Source: Elusimicrobiota bacterium (GTDB lineage: Bacteria > Elusimicrobiota > Elusimicrobia > Elusimicrobiales > UBA9959). From it: a DNA stretch of 50,657 nt. The DNA lies in contig DMES01000018.1 in the NCBI GenBank assembly GCA_003450815.1, positions 1-50,657 of the forward strand, read 5' to 3'. This document shows, one piece after another, positions 32,158-39,749 of the stretch. Position 1 is the stretch's first letter; each line of letters starts with the position of its first letter. The notes below the pieces were generated by a model. It did no database searches, was not told where the DNA came from, and was given only the letters and a program-made list of their open reading frames with translations. The position numbers and the translations under genes were made by a program.

Positions 32158-32709
32158 AAATATCGCTTCACCAACATGCTCATGTGCGTTCGGTATTACG
32201 ATGCGGCTGACTATCGCGTCTTCACCCACCGCTTTAACGGCGGCTGAAACCGCCGTGCGCACCGCCCCCACCGAGCCGGTAACGGTCAGGTAGCCTTTAC
32301 CGCCTATACCGCGTCCGGTATTGATTTCAGCCACATGCACAAAGGCGGCCTTGGCCGCCGCGTCGGCCGCAAAAAGCGCCGGCAGCGCCTCCTTTGTTTC
32401 CACCATACCGACAGCTTCAAGCACGCCTTCGGCTTTCACCCTCTTATTTAAAGCGGCCAGAACGGCTTTATGTACGCTCCTTATTATATGCCTGGTTACC
32501 AGAAATGAGCCGGCTATGTCAGCGCCCTTTGCAAGCGCGGACTCAACTTCTCCGACCGGCCCTGAAATGATTATTATATATTTCCCTTTTGAAATAGCAA
32601 GATGAGTTTCGGGAGTGACCCCCGCCGCCTTGCACATGGCGTCAAGAGTCTCCACGCCTTTGGCTATAGAGGAGGTTTCAATAAGTCCGACAGCTATATT
32701 TGCCTGCAT
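32155..32709 (-). CDS. BMC-T tandem-domain trimeric shell protein
   Basis: A 184-residue protein made of two BMC domains: residues 1-90 (AVGLIETSSIAKGVETLDAM, GKYIIIISGPVGEVESALAK) and 95-184 (AVGMVETKEALPALFAADAA, INTGRGIGGKGYLTVTGSVG, IVSRIVIPNAHEHVGEAIF). It assembles as a pseudohexameric trimer in the facets. The first domain lacks the TICPGK cysteine of the PduT type, so this trimer probably does not hold an Fe-S cluster. AAGGAG precedes the ATG. Confidence 0.94.
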   Translation of the reverse strand: MQANIAVGLIETSSIAKGVETLDAMCKAAGVTPETHLAISKGKYIIIISGPVGEVESALAKGADIAGSFLVTRHIIRSVHKAVLAALNKRVKAEGVLEAVGMVETKEALPALFAADAAAKAAFVHVAEINTGRGIGGKGYLTVTGSVGAVRTAVSAAVKAVGEDAIVSRIVIPNAHEHVGEAIF

Positions 32710-32739
32710 ATAAAGGTTCTCCTTGTACGGCTAAACCGC

Positions 32740-34071
32740 TTAATCAGAAACATAGTTTTTCTCGGTTGTTACATTGCCCTCATCGTTAAATATTTTAAGA
32801 GCGGAAAATTTATTGCCTTCAAAAACAAATTCTTTTTCAAGTTTCCCTTCCGTTGAATACAGCTTTGCTACGCCGCTCGGACATTGACCTTGTTCTGAAA
32901 GGATATTGAGCCCGCTGTCCAGAATTATTTTGCAGAGATATTTCTTCTCTTCATAAAAGTCAAATTCGGAACCGCGCGCCAGTTTTTTTGAATTGACAGT
33001 TATAATTTTTACCGCCGGCCTTTCATCCGGCGGGGACGCTATATACCCGTCTTTATAAAAGGTTTCGGCTTTAACTTTTCCATCGGCGCCATATTCCCTA
33101 AAGTAACCGTTGGAAACGCCATTTTTGAAGTCCTGTTCAAACTGCAGCTTCCCGGTTTCGCCATATATTTTTACCGGACCGTCCAGCTTGCCTGCCACAT
33201 AATACGCCTCGTTTTGAAGTATGCCGCCGGGGAAATATGTTTTAAGCGGGCCGTATTCTTTGGATTTTATCAGAGTTTTCACGGTTTTCAAAGCTCCGTC
33301 GTCATAATATTCAGAGTAAAATCCGTCGGGTAGCTTTCCGGTGCGTTTCAGCAGGCGTCCGCTTTTACCGATAAGCTCCACGGCAACAGCGTTTTTTGCG
33401 GTTTGCCGGTCACAAACCTTTGATACGGCGCCAGCGCAGACATCATCCTTGAAATATGTCCTCTGAATTTTACCCGACTTGAAGTTCACCGTTTTGAAAG
33501 TATATTTTTCATTCTCGTTAAGCCGCGCGATCATCGCCGCAATGTCATTTACCGCGGGGCCGCGCGGGACTGCCGCATCTTTCCAGGTTTTTTTAACGGT
33601 AATCTTTTCAGCCGCCGCTATCTTGCCGGTTTGAATAATCAGCACCCTGGCGTTTATTTCAACTTCCTTGTCGTTCAAATCATTTAAGGTGCCGGTCAAT
33701 ACCGCTTCAGCGCCGAGCAATTTTCCCATTTTCTGGGTTGAGGTTTCATCCATGGCCCCGGAGGCCTGAAGTTTCAATTCACCCGCGACTTTTTGCAGAA
33801 GGTTCCTTTCTATAACAGTTATTTTTTTGTTTTTGGCGAACAGGGTCGTCAATCTTTCCTGCACTACCGCGGAGCCATCCGACTGCCTCCCGTTTATATA
33901 CGGGAATTCAAGCACGGCTATTTTAATGTTCGGATAATCCTCAATACCCTGCTGAAGCCTAAGCGCCAGTTTCACAAGCGGTTCCGAAAAAGCCGGCGCG
34001 TAAATAAACAAAAAACCGATGAAAAGGCCGAGCTTTTTTACTATGGCCGCCGCATGAATTGCTTTAAGCAT
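32740..34071 (-). CDS. secreted FlgO/CsgG-like and MORN-variant repeat protein
   Basis: The 443-residue protein has a signal peptide (LGLFIGFLFIYAPAFSEP). A FlgO/CsgG-like domain occupies about residues 45-165 (IKIAVLEFPYINGRQSDGSA, KKITVIERNLLQKVAGELKL, LGAEAVLTGTLNDLN), followed by MORN-type repeats (DGFYSEYYDDGALKTVKTLI, YGPLKTYFPGGILQNEAYYV, GYFREYGADGKVKAETFYKD). It is exported and so cannot be a compartment component; it looks like an intruder between the aldehyde dehydrogenase and BMC-T genes. Its first domain resembles the CsgG-like protein at 7381. No Shine-Dalgarno sequence is evident. Confidence 0.82.
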   Translation of the reverse strand: MLKAIHAAAIVKKLGLFIGFLFIYAPAFSEPLVKLALRLQQGIEDYPNIKIAVLEFPYINGRQSDGSAVVQERLTTLFAKNKKITVIERNLLQKVAGELKLQASGAMDETSTQKMGKLLGAEAVLTGTLNDLNDKEVEINARVLIIQTGKIAAAEKITVKKTWKDAAVPRGPAVNDIAAMIARLNENEKYTFKTVNFKSGKIQRTYFKDDVCAGAVSKVCDRQTAKNAVAVELIGKSGRLLKRTGKLPDGFYSEYYDDGALKTVKTLIKSKEYGPLKTYFPGGILQNEAYYVAGKLDGPVKIYGETGKLQFEQDFKNGVSNGYFREYGADGKVKAETFYKDGYIASPPDERPAVKIITVNSKKLARGSEFDFYEEKKYLCKIILDSGLNILSEQGQCPSGVAKLYSTEGKLEKEFVFEGNKFSALKIFNDEGNVTTEKNYVSD

Positions 34072-34075
34072 AAGT

Positions 34076-34228
34076 AAGCGCTGAAATTTTTACTGTCTCC
34101 CTGCTTCAAGGCTATGCCAGTGACTCTGGCCTGTCGCGGGCCTATGGCGCTGTCCGCGACTGTGCCGTATCAGGGCCTATGGCTATCAAACGGCCAGCTC
34201 TTCAGAGCTTCAGCGCTTCAGAACTATG
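34076..34228. repeat. compound word element (GCCTATGGC and CTTCAG families)
   Basis: The region has GGCCTATGGCGCTGTCCGCG, the related CAGGGCCTATGGCTATC, a GCCAGTGACTCTGGC palindrome (34120-34134) and the run CTCTTCAGAGCTTCAGCGCT at 34199-34218, complementary to a short AGCGCTGAAA beside the next gene start. It has a mixed vocabulary, unlike the others. Confidence 0.5.
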
Positions 34229-35644
34229 TCACGCTATCCTGAAATATCCCACTAAACTGCACTGCAGCGGCCGCGCGAAATGACCGGTTTTTGTTATGCC
34301 GTCTCCCGTGGGCGTGCCGATAGACATTGAGGCGTAACCCTCGCCAAAGCCCAGGCCGTGCAGCGTACAGGCATTTTTAACAAAAATAGAACAAGCCATG
34401 CGCCGGCCCATTTTTGTCATATTGCGCACATCAGTGGAGTACATTCCCGCCGTGTGGTGGTTTTCCCCCTCAGCGTAATAAGCCAGTTCAATTGCGGCGT
34501 CTATATCCCTCACTGAAGTTACGGGCAGCACCGGACTGAGCTGCTCCGTAAGCACATAGGGATGGTCGTTCGGCACTTCGGCCCAAAGCACGCGGATATC
34601 GTCTGAAACATCAAGGCCGATGGCTTTAGCCATCACGCTCGGGTTCTTGCCCACAAAATCGCGGTTCAGCTTCGGCTCGCGGCCGGACTCAAGTATGGCC
34701 AGCTTCGTAAGCCGGTCAATTTGTTTCGGCGAAAGCTCATAAGCCCTCTGGTCTTTTCTCATGCACTCAAAGAATAACGCCCTGGCCTTCTCGGTCACTA
34801 TCACTTCTTTTTCAGCTATACAAAGAACGTTATTGTCAAAACCGCAGCCGGTTATTATCTCGCGCGCGCAGTCGGGAAAAACCGCGGTTTCATCCACCAC
34901 TATAGGCGGATTACCGGGGCCGGCCGCTATGGTTTTGCAGGCCTTGCCCGCCGTCATAGCCACTTTTACAATGGCAGGCCCGCCGGTTACAATATTCATC
35001 CGCCCCAGGGGATGGGCCAACAACTCGCGAGTGCTCTCCTGCGTGGGGTTCGCCACAGTGGAAACAAGATTCGCCGGCCCGCCGGCTGACAGGATGGCTG
35101 AATTCAGAATAATTACAGCGTCCTGAACGCACTTTTTTGCCGCGGGATGAGGAGAAAACACAACTGAATTCCCGGCGGAGAGTATCCCGATGGCGTTACT
35201 TATAATGGTGGCCACCGCATTGGTGGAAGGCGTGATGGAAGCCACCACTCCGAATGGCGCATATTCCACCAAAGTCAGCCCTTTGTCCCCGGTGTAGGAC
35301 AGGGACCGCAGGTCTTCAACTCCGGGAGTTTTTTTTGCCACCAGTAAATTTTTTTGTATTTTGTCAGCTATACGGCCCATGCCGGTTTCAGCCACCGCCA
35401 TTTCGGCCCAGCGCCCGGCGTTTTCAATTGAAACAGCGCGCACGGCGGCTATTATTTTTTCCCTGGCCTCAAGTCCAAGCTCCTGGAAAATTATCTGCGC
35501 TTTTTCGGCCGTCCTTACGGCGGAATCAACCGTGTTAAACACAGGTCCTTCAACCGTCGGTTCAGCGCCGGAGTTACCCCCCGGCTCCAGATTTTTTACT
35601 ACCTCGGCCACTATTTTTTTAAGTTCTTCTTCGCTTATGGGCAT
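34229..35644 (-). CDS. CoA-acylating aldehyde dehydrogenase (PduP-like)
   Basis: PduP-type enzymes oxidise the aldehyde made in the lumen to acyl-CoA with NAD+ and CoA; here acetaldehyde from DeoC would give acetyl-CoA. The 471-residue protein starts with an encapsulation-type helix (SEEELKKIVAEVVKNLE) and a linker. The aldehyde dehydrogenase fold follows, with VVASITPSTNAVATIISNAI, AGPGNPPIVVDETA and the catalytic cysteine in GFDNNVLCIAEKEVIV near residue 273. The C-terminal GLGFGEGYASMSIGTPTGDG is typical. The ATG overlaps the end of the BMC-P gene (TGAATATG), indicating translational coupling. Confidence 0.95.
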   Translation of the reverse strand: MPISEEELKKIVAEVVKNLEPGGNSGAEPTVEGPVFNTVDSAVRTAEKAQIIFQELGLEAREKIIAAVRAVSIENAGRWAEMAVAETGMGRIADKIQKNLLVAKKTPGVEDLRSLSYTGDKGLTLVEYAPFGVVASITPSTNAVATIISNAIGILSAGNSVVFSPHPAAKKCVQDAVIILNSAILSAGGPANLVSTVANPTQESTRELLAHPLGRMNIVTGGPAIVKVAMTAGKACKTIAAGPGNPPIVVDETAVFPDCAREIITGCGFDNNVLCIAEKEVIVTEKARALFFECMRKDQRAYELSPKQIDRLTKLAILESGREPKLNRDFVGKNPSVMAKAIGLDVSDDIRVLWAEVPNDHPYVLTEQLSPVLPVTSVRDIDAAIELAYYAEGENHHTAGMYSTDVRNMTKMGRRMACSIFVKNACTLHGLGFGEGYASMSIGTPTGDGITKTGHFARPLQCSLVGYFRIA

Positions 35645-35646
35645 AT

Positions 35647-35955
35647 TCAGGCGTGCATTTTATCGGTTTTCTTTGTAAATACCGTTTTCCCGTCTTTTTC
35701 AATAGTATCAACTATGGCGAAGATAGTGCAGTCAACAGGGGTACTTTCAGTTTTTGAGGTTTGACGGGCGCTTGAGCCCTGAACGATAAGCACCAGTTCC
35801 CCCTCTCCGGCGCCTACGGCGTCAACACCAACCAGCGTGTTGCCTTTTGGTTTGTCATCAAGCCCCACCGGTTGTACCATCAGCAGCTTGGTCCCCACCA
35901 GTTTGTCATCCTTACGGGTACAAACGACATTGCCTACAACTCGTGCAAATAGCAT
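35647..35955 (-). CDS. BMC-P (EutN/CcmL) pentameric vertex protein C
   Basis: A 102-residue vertex protein: FARVVGNVVCTRKDDKLVGT, KLLMVQPVGLDDKPKGNTLV, DAVGAGEGELVLIVQGSSAR and DCTIFAIVDTIEKDG. AGGAGG precedes the ATG. The gene is coupled to the aldehyde dehydrogenase. It is the third vertex paralogue in the locus and retains the usual length. Confidence 0.96.
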   Translation of the reverse strand: MLFARVVGNVVCTRKDDKLVGTKLLMVQPVGLDDKPKGNTLVGVDAVGAGEGELVLIVQGSSARQTSKTESTPVDCTIFAIVDTIEKDGKTVFTKKTDKMHA

Positions 35956-35970
35956 AAAACCTCCTGAAAT

Positions 35971-36027
35971 CAGGGTAGAGGGGTTAGGGTTTAGGGTAGA
36001 GGGAAGGAGTTCCTTACTCTCTCCCTG
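35971..36027. repeat. word-hairpin element (GGGTAGAGGGGTTAGGG family)
   Basis: CAGGGTAGAGGGGTTAGGGT, then TTAGGGTAGAGGGAAGG, faces a short complementary run CCTTACTCTCTCCCTG. It lies between BMC-P and BMC-H genes; the second arm is shorter than in other copies. Confidence 0.6.
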
Positions 36028-36029
36028 TT

Positions 36030-36317
36030 TTATTTCCTCTTCACTTCGGGGCCTATCGGAAGCTTACCTTCCAGATCTGAATGAGGCTGCGGTATCACAT
36101 GCACGGAAACAAGCTCTCCCACTTTCTGCGCGGCGGCGGCGCCGGAGTCGCAGGCGGCCCTGCAGGCGGCAACTTCGCCCCTGAAAAGAATGGTAACAAG
36201 ACCCGAACCAATTTTTTCGTAGCCGACAATTTTCACATTGGCGGCTTTCACTGCGGCGTCAGCCGCTTCCACGCAGGCCACAAGACCTTTGGTTTCTATC
36301 ATTCCGAGTGCTTCCAT
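36030..36317 (-). CDS. BMC-H hexameric shell protein (second copy)
   Basis: A 95-residue single-domain shell protein: ALGMIETKGLVACVEAADAA, AANVKIVGYEKIGSGLVTIL, GEVAACRAACDSGAAAAQKV and VSVHVIPQPHSDLEGKLP. GGAGG precedes the ATG. It is very similar to the BMC-H at 29387-29683, and the two probably mix in the facets. Two extra cysteines (AACRAACD) distinguish it. Confidence 0.97.
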   Translation of the reverse strand: MEALGMIETKGLVACVEAADAAVKAANVKIVGYEKIGSGLVTILFRGEVAACRAACDSGAAAAQKVGELVSVHVIPQPHSDLEGKLPIGPEVKRK

Positions 36318-36331
36318 GTTGTTCCTCCGTT

Positions 36332-36445
36332 TAAAGCGCTGAAGAGCTGAAGCTCTGAAGCGCTGAAGTTCTGAGGTTTTAAAACGCCAAAGAACTTAAG
36401 TTTTTTACTCTCTGCTGCTTCAGCTCTTCAGAGCTTCAGCTCTAA
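36332..36445. repeat. word-hairpin element (GCTGAAG/CTTCAGC family)
   Basis: The left arm AGCGCTGAAGAGCTGAAGCT, then CTGAAGCGCTGAAG; the right arm GCTTCAGCTCTTCAGAGCTT, then CAGCTC. The TAG stop of pduL (36442-36444) is part of the outer TAGAGCTGAAG word. Confidence 0.8.
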
Positions 36446-37074
36446 ACAATGTACGCCGCATCGCCGTTTTTGAGGCCGGCGGCATTGGCTTCTTCAACAT
36501 CCAGATGCAATTCCAAAGCGAATTTTTCGGAAACACGGCATAGGACCCGCTCAAAAACCGCCTCACGGTCGGTACCTGCGCCGCAGAGCACGCGCACATG
36601 CCCGCCATCCGTTATTTTAAATGCCATAGCGTCACCGGGATTAAAATGTATATGCCGCTTTGAAAGGATTACTCCATTTTTTATTGTTATAGCACCCCTG
36701 GGACCTGTTATCCTGATACCGGGAGAGTTTTCAAGCTTGCCGGAATCCCTTATGGGAGGCTCTACTCCCAAGACCTTTGAGTCGCCCATTGAAACTTCCA
36801 CCTGAGTATAGGGGCGATAAGGGCCTATCATGCGCACATTTTTTATCGCGCCTTTTGGCCCTTCTACGGTAACCAATTCGTTACAGGCATAAAAACCCGG
36901 CTGGCGAAGTTGGCGGCACAAAACGGGCTCGGCCTCCGCGCCGAAAAGGGCTTTAAAATCTTCTTTGGTAAAATGGACATGGCGGTTTGAAACCCCCACA
37001 GGAACAGGCTTGTCCGCCCGTTCCTGCCGTAGCTTCAGGTCTTCCACTATTTCTTTCACCAGTTTTTCGTCCAT
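36442..37074 (-). CDS. pduL: phosphate acyltransferase PduL
   Basis: PduL converts acyl-CoA and phosphate to acyl-phosphate and free CoA, recycling CoA inside the compartment; here acetyl-phosphate is expected. The 210-residue protein begins with an encapsulation-type helix (EKLVKEIVEDLKLRQ). Two metal-binding PduL domains follow: PVGVSNRHVHFTKEDFKALF with zinc-ligand histidines, GPYRPYTQVEVSMGDSKVLG, PPIRDSG, and ILSKRHIHFNPGDAMAF with the second histidine set. It is complete. The start is abutted by a word element and lacks a clear Shine-Dalgarno sequence. Its stop codon comes from another word element. Confidence 0.96.
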   Translation of the reverse strand: MDEKLVKEIVEDLKLRQERADKPVPVGVSNRHVHFTKEDFKALFGAEAEPVLCRQLRQPGFYACNELVTVEGPKGAIKNVRMIGPYRPYTQVEVSMGDSKVLGVEPPIRDSGKLENSPGIRITGPRGAITIKNGVILSKRHIHFNPGDAMAFKITDGGHVRVLCGAGTDREAVFERVLCRVSEKFALELHLDVEEANAAGLKNGDAAYIV

Positions 37075-37076
37075 AA

Positions 37077-37168
37077 GTGATAGGGGTTAGGGGCGAGCGT
37101 AGAGGGATTAGGGAAGGAGTTCCTTATTTCCGCACCCTATCCCCTATGCGCTATACGCTAGCCCCTGC
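37077..37168. repeat. word-hairpin element (GCGAGCGTAGAGGG/CTATACGCTAG family)
   Basis: The left arm GATAGGGGTTAGGGGCGAGC, then GTAGAGGGATTAGGG; the right arm CACCCTATCCCCTATGCGCT, then ATACGCTAGCCCC. The last residues (ASV) and stop of tpiA are encoded by the right arm. Confidence 0.8.
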
Positions 37169-37933
37169 CGTTTTATAATGTATCACACGCAGGAATTTAT
37201 CCGCCTTAAGACTTTCTCCGCCGACCAGCGCGCCGTCAATATCCGGCTGGGCCATCAGTTCGTCAACATTGTCGGCTTTGACCGAGCCGCCGTAAAGTAT
37301 GCGCACGGAAAGCGCAAAATCTTTGCCGTAAATGCGCTCGGCCTGTTTGCGGACGAAGATATGCGCGTCCTGGGCCTGCTCCGGGGTGGCTGTCTTGCCG
37401 GTACCAATGGCCCATACCGGCTCGTAAGCAATAACGACTTTAGCCGCGTCAGAAACGGGGATGCCCGAAAAAGCGCCGTTCAACTGGGTTTCAAGTACAC
37501 GGTAGGTTTTCTGCGACTCCCGCTCTTCAAGCGTCTCGCCTATGCAGAGCACAGGCACAAGCCCGGCCTTAATGGCGGCTTTCATCTTCTTGTTTATTAT
37601 CTCGTCCGTTTCAAGAAAAATTTTGCGCCGCTCCGAATGTCCTATTATAGCGTGAGTGCAGCCCGCGTCCAAAAGCTGCGAAGGCGAAACAGCGCCGGTA
37701 AACGCCCCTTTTTCTTCCCAGCACACATCCTGCGAGGACAAAAATATCCTTGAGCCGGCTATGGCTTCTTTCACGGCGTGTAAATTGGTGAATGTGGGGG
37801 CGAGCAAAACTTCGTGTTTTAAATCCGGGTCAAGGCCTTTTTTAACGGCGGCGGCAAGCTCACGCGCCTCTTTAACGGTAAGATGCATTTTCCAGTTCCC
37901 GGCTATAAGCGGTATCCGTTTAGTAGAAGCCAT
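37151..37933 (-). CDS. tpiA: triosephosphate isomerase
   Basis: TpiA interconverts glyceraldehyde 3-phosphate and dihydroxyacetone phosphate; next to a DeoC compartment it would channel the aldolase C3 product into glycolysis. The start at 37933 (MASTKRIPLIAGNWKMH) is chosen because AAGGAG lies 8 nt upstream; a GTG two codons earlier is less likely. The 260-residue protein has the substrate Lys (AGNWKMH), the catalytic His (HAIIGHSERR), the catalytic Glu (VIAYEPVWAIGTGKTAT) with loop 6, and the phosphate loop LYGGSVKADN. There is no encapsulation peptide, so it may act outside the shell. It may serve the whole cell as the only copy. Confidence 0.96.
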   Translation of the reverse strand: MASTKRIPLIAGNWKMHLTVKEARELAAAVKKGLDPDLKHEVLLAPTFTNLHAVKEAIAGSRIFLSSQDVCWEEKGAFTGAVSPSQLLDAGCTHAIIGHSERRKIFLETDEIINKKMKAAIKAGLVPVLCIGETLEERESQKTYRVLETQLNGAFSGIPVSDAAKVVIAYEPVWAIGTGKTATPEQAQDAHIFVRKQAERIYGKDFALSVRILYGGSVKADNVDELMAQPDIDGALVGGESLKADKFLRVIHYKTAGASV

Positions 37934-37963
37934 ATTCACATCTCCTTAAATTCAATTAAAAGT

Positions 37964-37992
37964 ATTATACAAATCTAGTGGTTAGAGTATCA
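37964..37992 (-). promoter_or_regulatory. candidate promoter for tpiA and downstream BMC genes
   Basis: A perfect TATAAT (37964-37969, minus strand) lies 30 nt upstream of the tpiA start. The hexamer 17 nt further up is TGATAC, a poor -35 box, so the -10 is the main support. Confidence 0.5.
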
Positions 37993-38157
37993 CTCGGAGA
38001 GGCGGCGGCGGGTTCCCTCCACGCTCCAAGACCTGGTTTTTTGTTTTCAGGTGTAGCCTGCACAGCCGGTGGCTTGGCGCTGGTGGATGGCGTTTTCTCC
38101 AGTGCACTTGTAATGGCCGGCGCCAGGATGAAGAATAACAACGATTATGTTTTTCAT
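37965..38157 (-). pseudogene. small frameshifted secreted-peptide gene
   Basis: From the ATG at 38157 the frame gives MKNIIVVIL and then breaks. One base later the sequence continues as ILAPAITSALEKTPSTSAKP, then PAVQATPENKKPGLGAWREP and SPSDTLTTRFV to a TAA at 37965-37967. Joining the frames gives a 64-residue protein with a signal peptide and a Pro/Ala-rich tail. The 193-bp span is one base too long for an intact gene. No family is recognised. Confidence 0.45.
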
Positions 38158-38188
38158 TAAGAATTAGAACATTTCACGGCAGACCGCA

Positions 38189-38404
38189 CTACCACACATG
38201 CTCGGAGTGCCGGTTGTTTTGGGTAATGCCATTTAACATCTGCGAAAGGGGGATTTGGGATTGCTTTTTGGGCTTTATCGACATTCTGCCTTTTACCACT
38301 GTTACCTCAACCACAGACCCTTGGGATAACTGAAGATCTTTGGCAAGTGCGCTGGGAATGCGTAGTGCCAGGCTGTTTCCCCATTTTTTGATAACTGTGA
38401 CCAT
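38189..38404 (-). CDS. AbrB/MazE-type antitoxin
   Basis: A 71-residue SpoVT/AbrB-fold protein: VTVIKKWGNSLALRIPSALA then KDLQLSQGSVVEVTVVKGRM. MazE proteins bind DNA as dimers and neutralise a partner toxin through the C-terminal tail. No MazF toxin follows; the tail ends early (SEHVW then TAG) where relatives usually continue, so it may be an orphan or the second antitoxin of the adjacent PIN toxin. It lies 6 nt downstream of the PIN gene. Confidence 0.85.
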   Translation of the reverse strand: MVTVIKKWGNSLALRIPSALAKDLQLSQGSVVEVTVVKGRMSIKPKKQSQIPLSQMLNGITQNNRHSEHVW

Positions 38405-38410
38405 AATGCC

Positions 38411-38803
38411 CTACATGCCCAATTTAAGCTTATGCAGTTTAAGGTCTTTCATTGGGAAGTGTTTATGATTAAATGTAAAAAGGTCCGCGTTGTTGATGGA
38501 AGCCGCGGCGGCTATTAGCGCGTCGGCTATGTCTGTTCCGTGGCTTTTGTGGAATTGGCGCAGGTAGTGGCCGGCTTTTTCGCCGATTTCATCAGTTATC
38601 GGAACAGACATGCAGCCGGAAAACAGCGCCTCAGCATACCCGGTTTCGCCTTCCCGGATGCCGTGGTATATTTCAGCTTTGGATATGGGAGTGTAAAGTA
38701 TGGCGCGCCCGGATTTACCGAGGCTGATAACTTCCTCCAGTACCCCCTCGTTGCCGCGAAGAACCTCTATAATAATATCGGAGTCAAGGAGTACGTCATG
38801 CAT
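38411..38803 (-). CDS. vapC: PIN-domain ribonuclease toxin (VapC-like)
   Basis: VapC toxins are Mg-dependent RNases. The 130-residue protein has the PIN acidic residues in VLLDSDIIIEVLRGNE (first Asp), SKAEIYHGIREGE (Glu) and HGTDIADALIAAAA (third and fourth Asp), with a C-terminal NHKHFPMKDLKLHKL. It overlaps the upstream ribbon-helix-helix antitoxin gene by 8 nt, the usual toxin-antitoxin coupling, and is followed by a MazE-type gene. Confidence 0.92.
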   Translation of the reverse strand: MHDVLLDSDIIIEVLRGNEGVLEEVISLGKSGRAILYTPISKAEIYHGIREGETGYAEALFSGCMSVPITDEIGEKAGHYLRQFHKSHGTDIADALIAAAASINNADLFTFNHKHFPMKDLKLHKLKLGM

Positions 38804-39074
38804 GCGGTTTCTTCCTTAATTGCTGCAAGCGTTGCAACCGCGCTCCTTTGCGCAGCGCTCGCACATAAGCAGCGGTATCCCCTATATCGTCCCGGTCTTT
38901 CCATATGCCGAAAGCCGCTCGCACCGAGGCTTCGAAACTTGAGGGGCCGGCGCGCAGGTATTTCCGGTCAAGCGCTGCCCGTATCAGTTCCGACATAGAC
39001 TGATGTGTCTGGAAACTCATGGCGTGCAGGGCTTCCCACTGCTCCGTTGAAAGGTATATTTGCGTTCGTATCAT
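38796..39074 (-). CDS. ribbon-helix-helix antitoxin (CopG/VapB-like)
   Basis: The 92-residue protein begins with an RHH DNA-binding motif (MIRTQIYLSTEQWEALHAMS, then HQSMSELIRAALDRKYL). The C-terminal half is basic and would bind the toxin. It is first in the three-gene toxin-antitoxin block. Its promoter (TTGACA, 17 nt, TATACT) ends 7 nt before the ATG, so the transcript is probably leaderless, and a palindrome overlaps the -10 box, fitting autorepression. Confidence 0.9.
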   Translation of the reverse strand: MIRTQIYLSTEQWEALHAMSFQTHQSMSELIRAALDRKYLRAGPSSFEASVRAAFGIWKDRDDIGDTAAYVRALRKGARLQRLQQLRKKPHA

Positions 39075-39091
39075 GATGTATAGTATACATC
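39075..39091. promoter_or_regulatory. palindromic operator of the toxin-antitoxin block
   Basis: GATGTATA-G-TATACATC is a perfect 8-bp palindrome around one base. It covers the -10 hexamer, a likely site for the RHH antitoxin. Confidence 0.7.
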
Positions 39092-39110
39092 ACAATTACA
39101 CTACTGTCAA
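39082..39110 (-). promoter_or_regulatory. toxin-antitoxin promoter, likely leaderless
   Basis: Minus strand TTGACA (39105-39110), 17-nt spacer, TATACT (39082-39087). The ATG starts 7 nt after the -10 box, so transcription should begin at or next to the start codon. Confidence 0.8.
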
Positions 39111-39135
39111 GGCTACCAAAAAAACTCAGGGCAGG

Positions 39136-39684
39136 CTAAATCAGCTCCCTCAGAATCTCCTGGCGGGGCTGGGGGATCACTACTTTGTCCACCAGCAAGC
39201 CCTTTTTTGCCGCTACTGCGGCTCCGGCGTCCACGGCAGTCTGCACCGCTGCGACTGTACCCGTAAGCGTTACAAAAGCCTTGCCGCCCAGCGCCATGGC
39301 AATACGGATCTCAAGCAGCTTAACGGAAGCCGCTTTTACCGCCGCATCCGCTGCTTCTACAAGAGCTGACACCGAGAAGGCCTCTATGATGCCCAGGGCC
39401 TCAAGGTTTTCCACCACAGCCGTGCCTTCTATGGCGGGGAATACTTCCGGGTGAATATTGGGTATGACAAAGCTGTCCACAAGCGCGTGAGCGGCTTTAT
39501 TCGCCCCGGCCTCCACCGCGGCGTTTACAGCGGCAACCGCGCCTGACACCAGAATTAGATATTTTCCCGGACATATCGTTCTGGATAACAAAAGTTTAAT
39601 GTCGGATGTTTTAAGCATGGCATCCGCGGTTTCAAAACCCCTGGCCACGCTTGAAAGCTCAACGCCGCCGATTGCATTTAGCAT
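39136..39684 (-). CDS. pduT: PduT-like BMC-T shell protein with Fe-S cysteine
   Basis: A 182-residue tandem BMC-domain trimer. The start is set at 39684 (MLNAIGGVELSS) because the family begins there; the longer frame encodes word-repeat sequence. Domain one carries LLLSRTICPGKYLILVSG with Cys38, the residue that holds a [4Fe-4S] cluster in the central pore of PduT, at the same position number. Domain two has ALGIIEAFSVSALVEAADAA and MALGGKAFVTLTGTVAAVQT. With the PduS-like gene immediately upstream, it may pass electrons across the shell. Confidence 0.93.
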   Translation of the reverse strand: MLNAIGGVELSSVARGFETADAMLKTSDIKLLLSRTICPGKYLILVSGAVAAVNAAVEAGANKAAHALVDSFVIPNIHPEVFPAIEGTAVVENLEALGIIEAFSVSALVEAADAAVKAASVKLLEIRIAMALGGKAFVTLTGTVAAVQTAVDAGAAVAAKKGLLVDKVVIPQPRQEILRELI

Positions 39685-39701
39685 ATTAGTCCCTGATTTG
39701 T

Positions 39702-39736
39702 TAGCGCTGAAGTCTGAAGTGCTGAAGCGCTGAAGC
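39702..39736. repeat. one-armed word run (GCTGAAG family)
   Basis: AGCGCTGAAGTCTGAAGTGC, then TGAAGCGCTGAAGC, in the pduS/pduT gap. The same vocabulary occurs at 36332, 34199 and 48785; no second arm is evident here. Confidence 0.55.
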
Positions 39737-39749
39737 AAAAAACAAAAAA

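Noticed and set aside
39685..39738. N-terminal extension of the PduT-like protein
   Set aside because: The 18 extra codons encode word-repeat sequence; starting at 39684 puts the Fe-S cysteine at residue 38 as in PduT.
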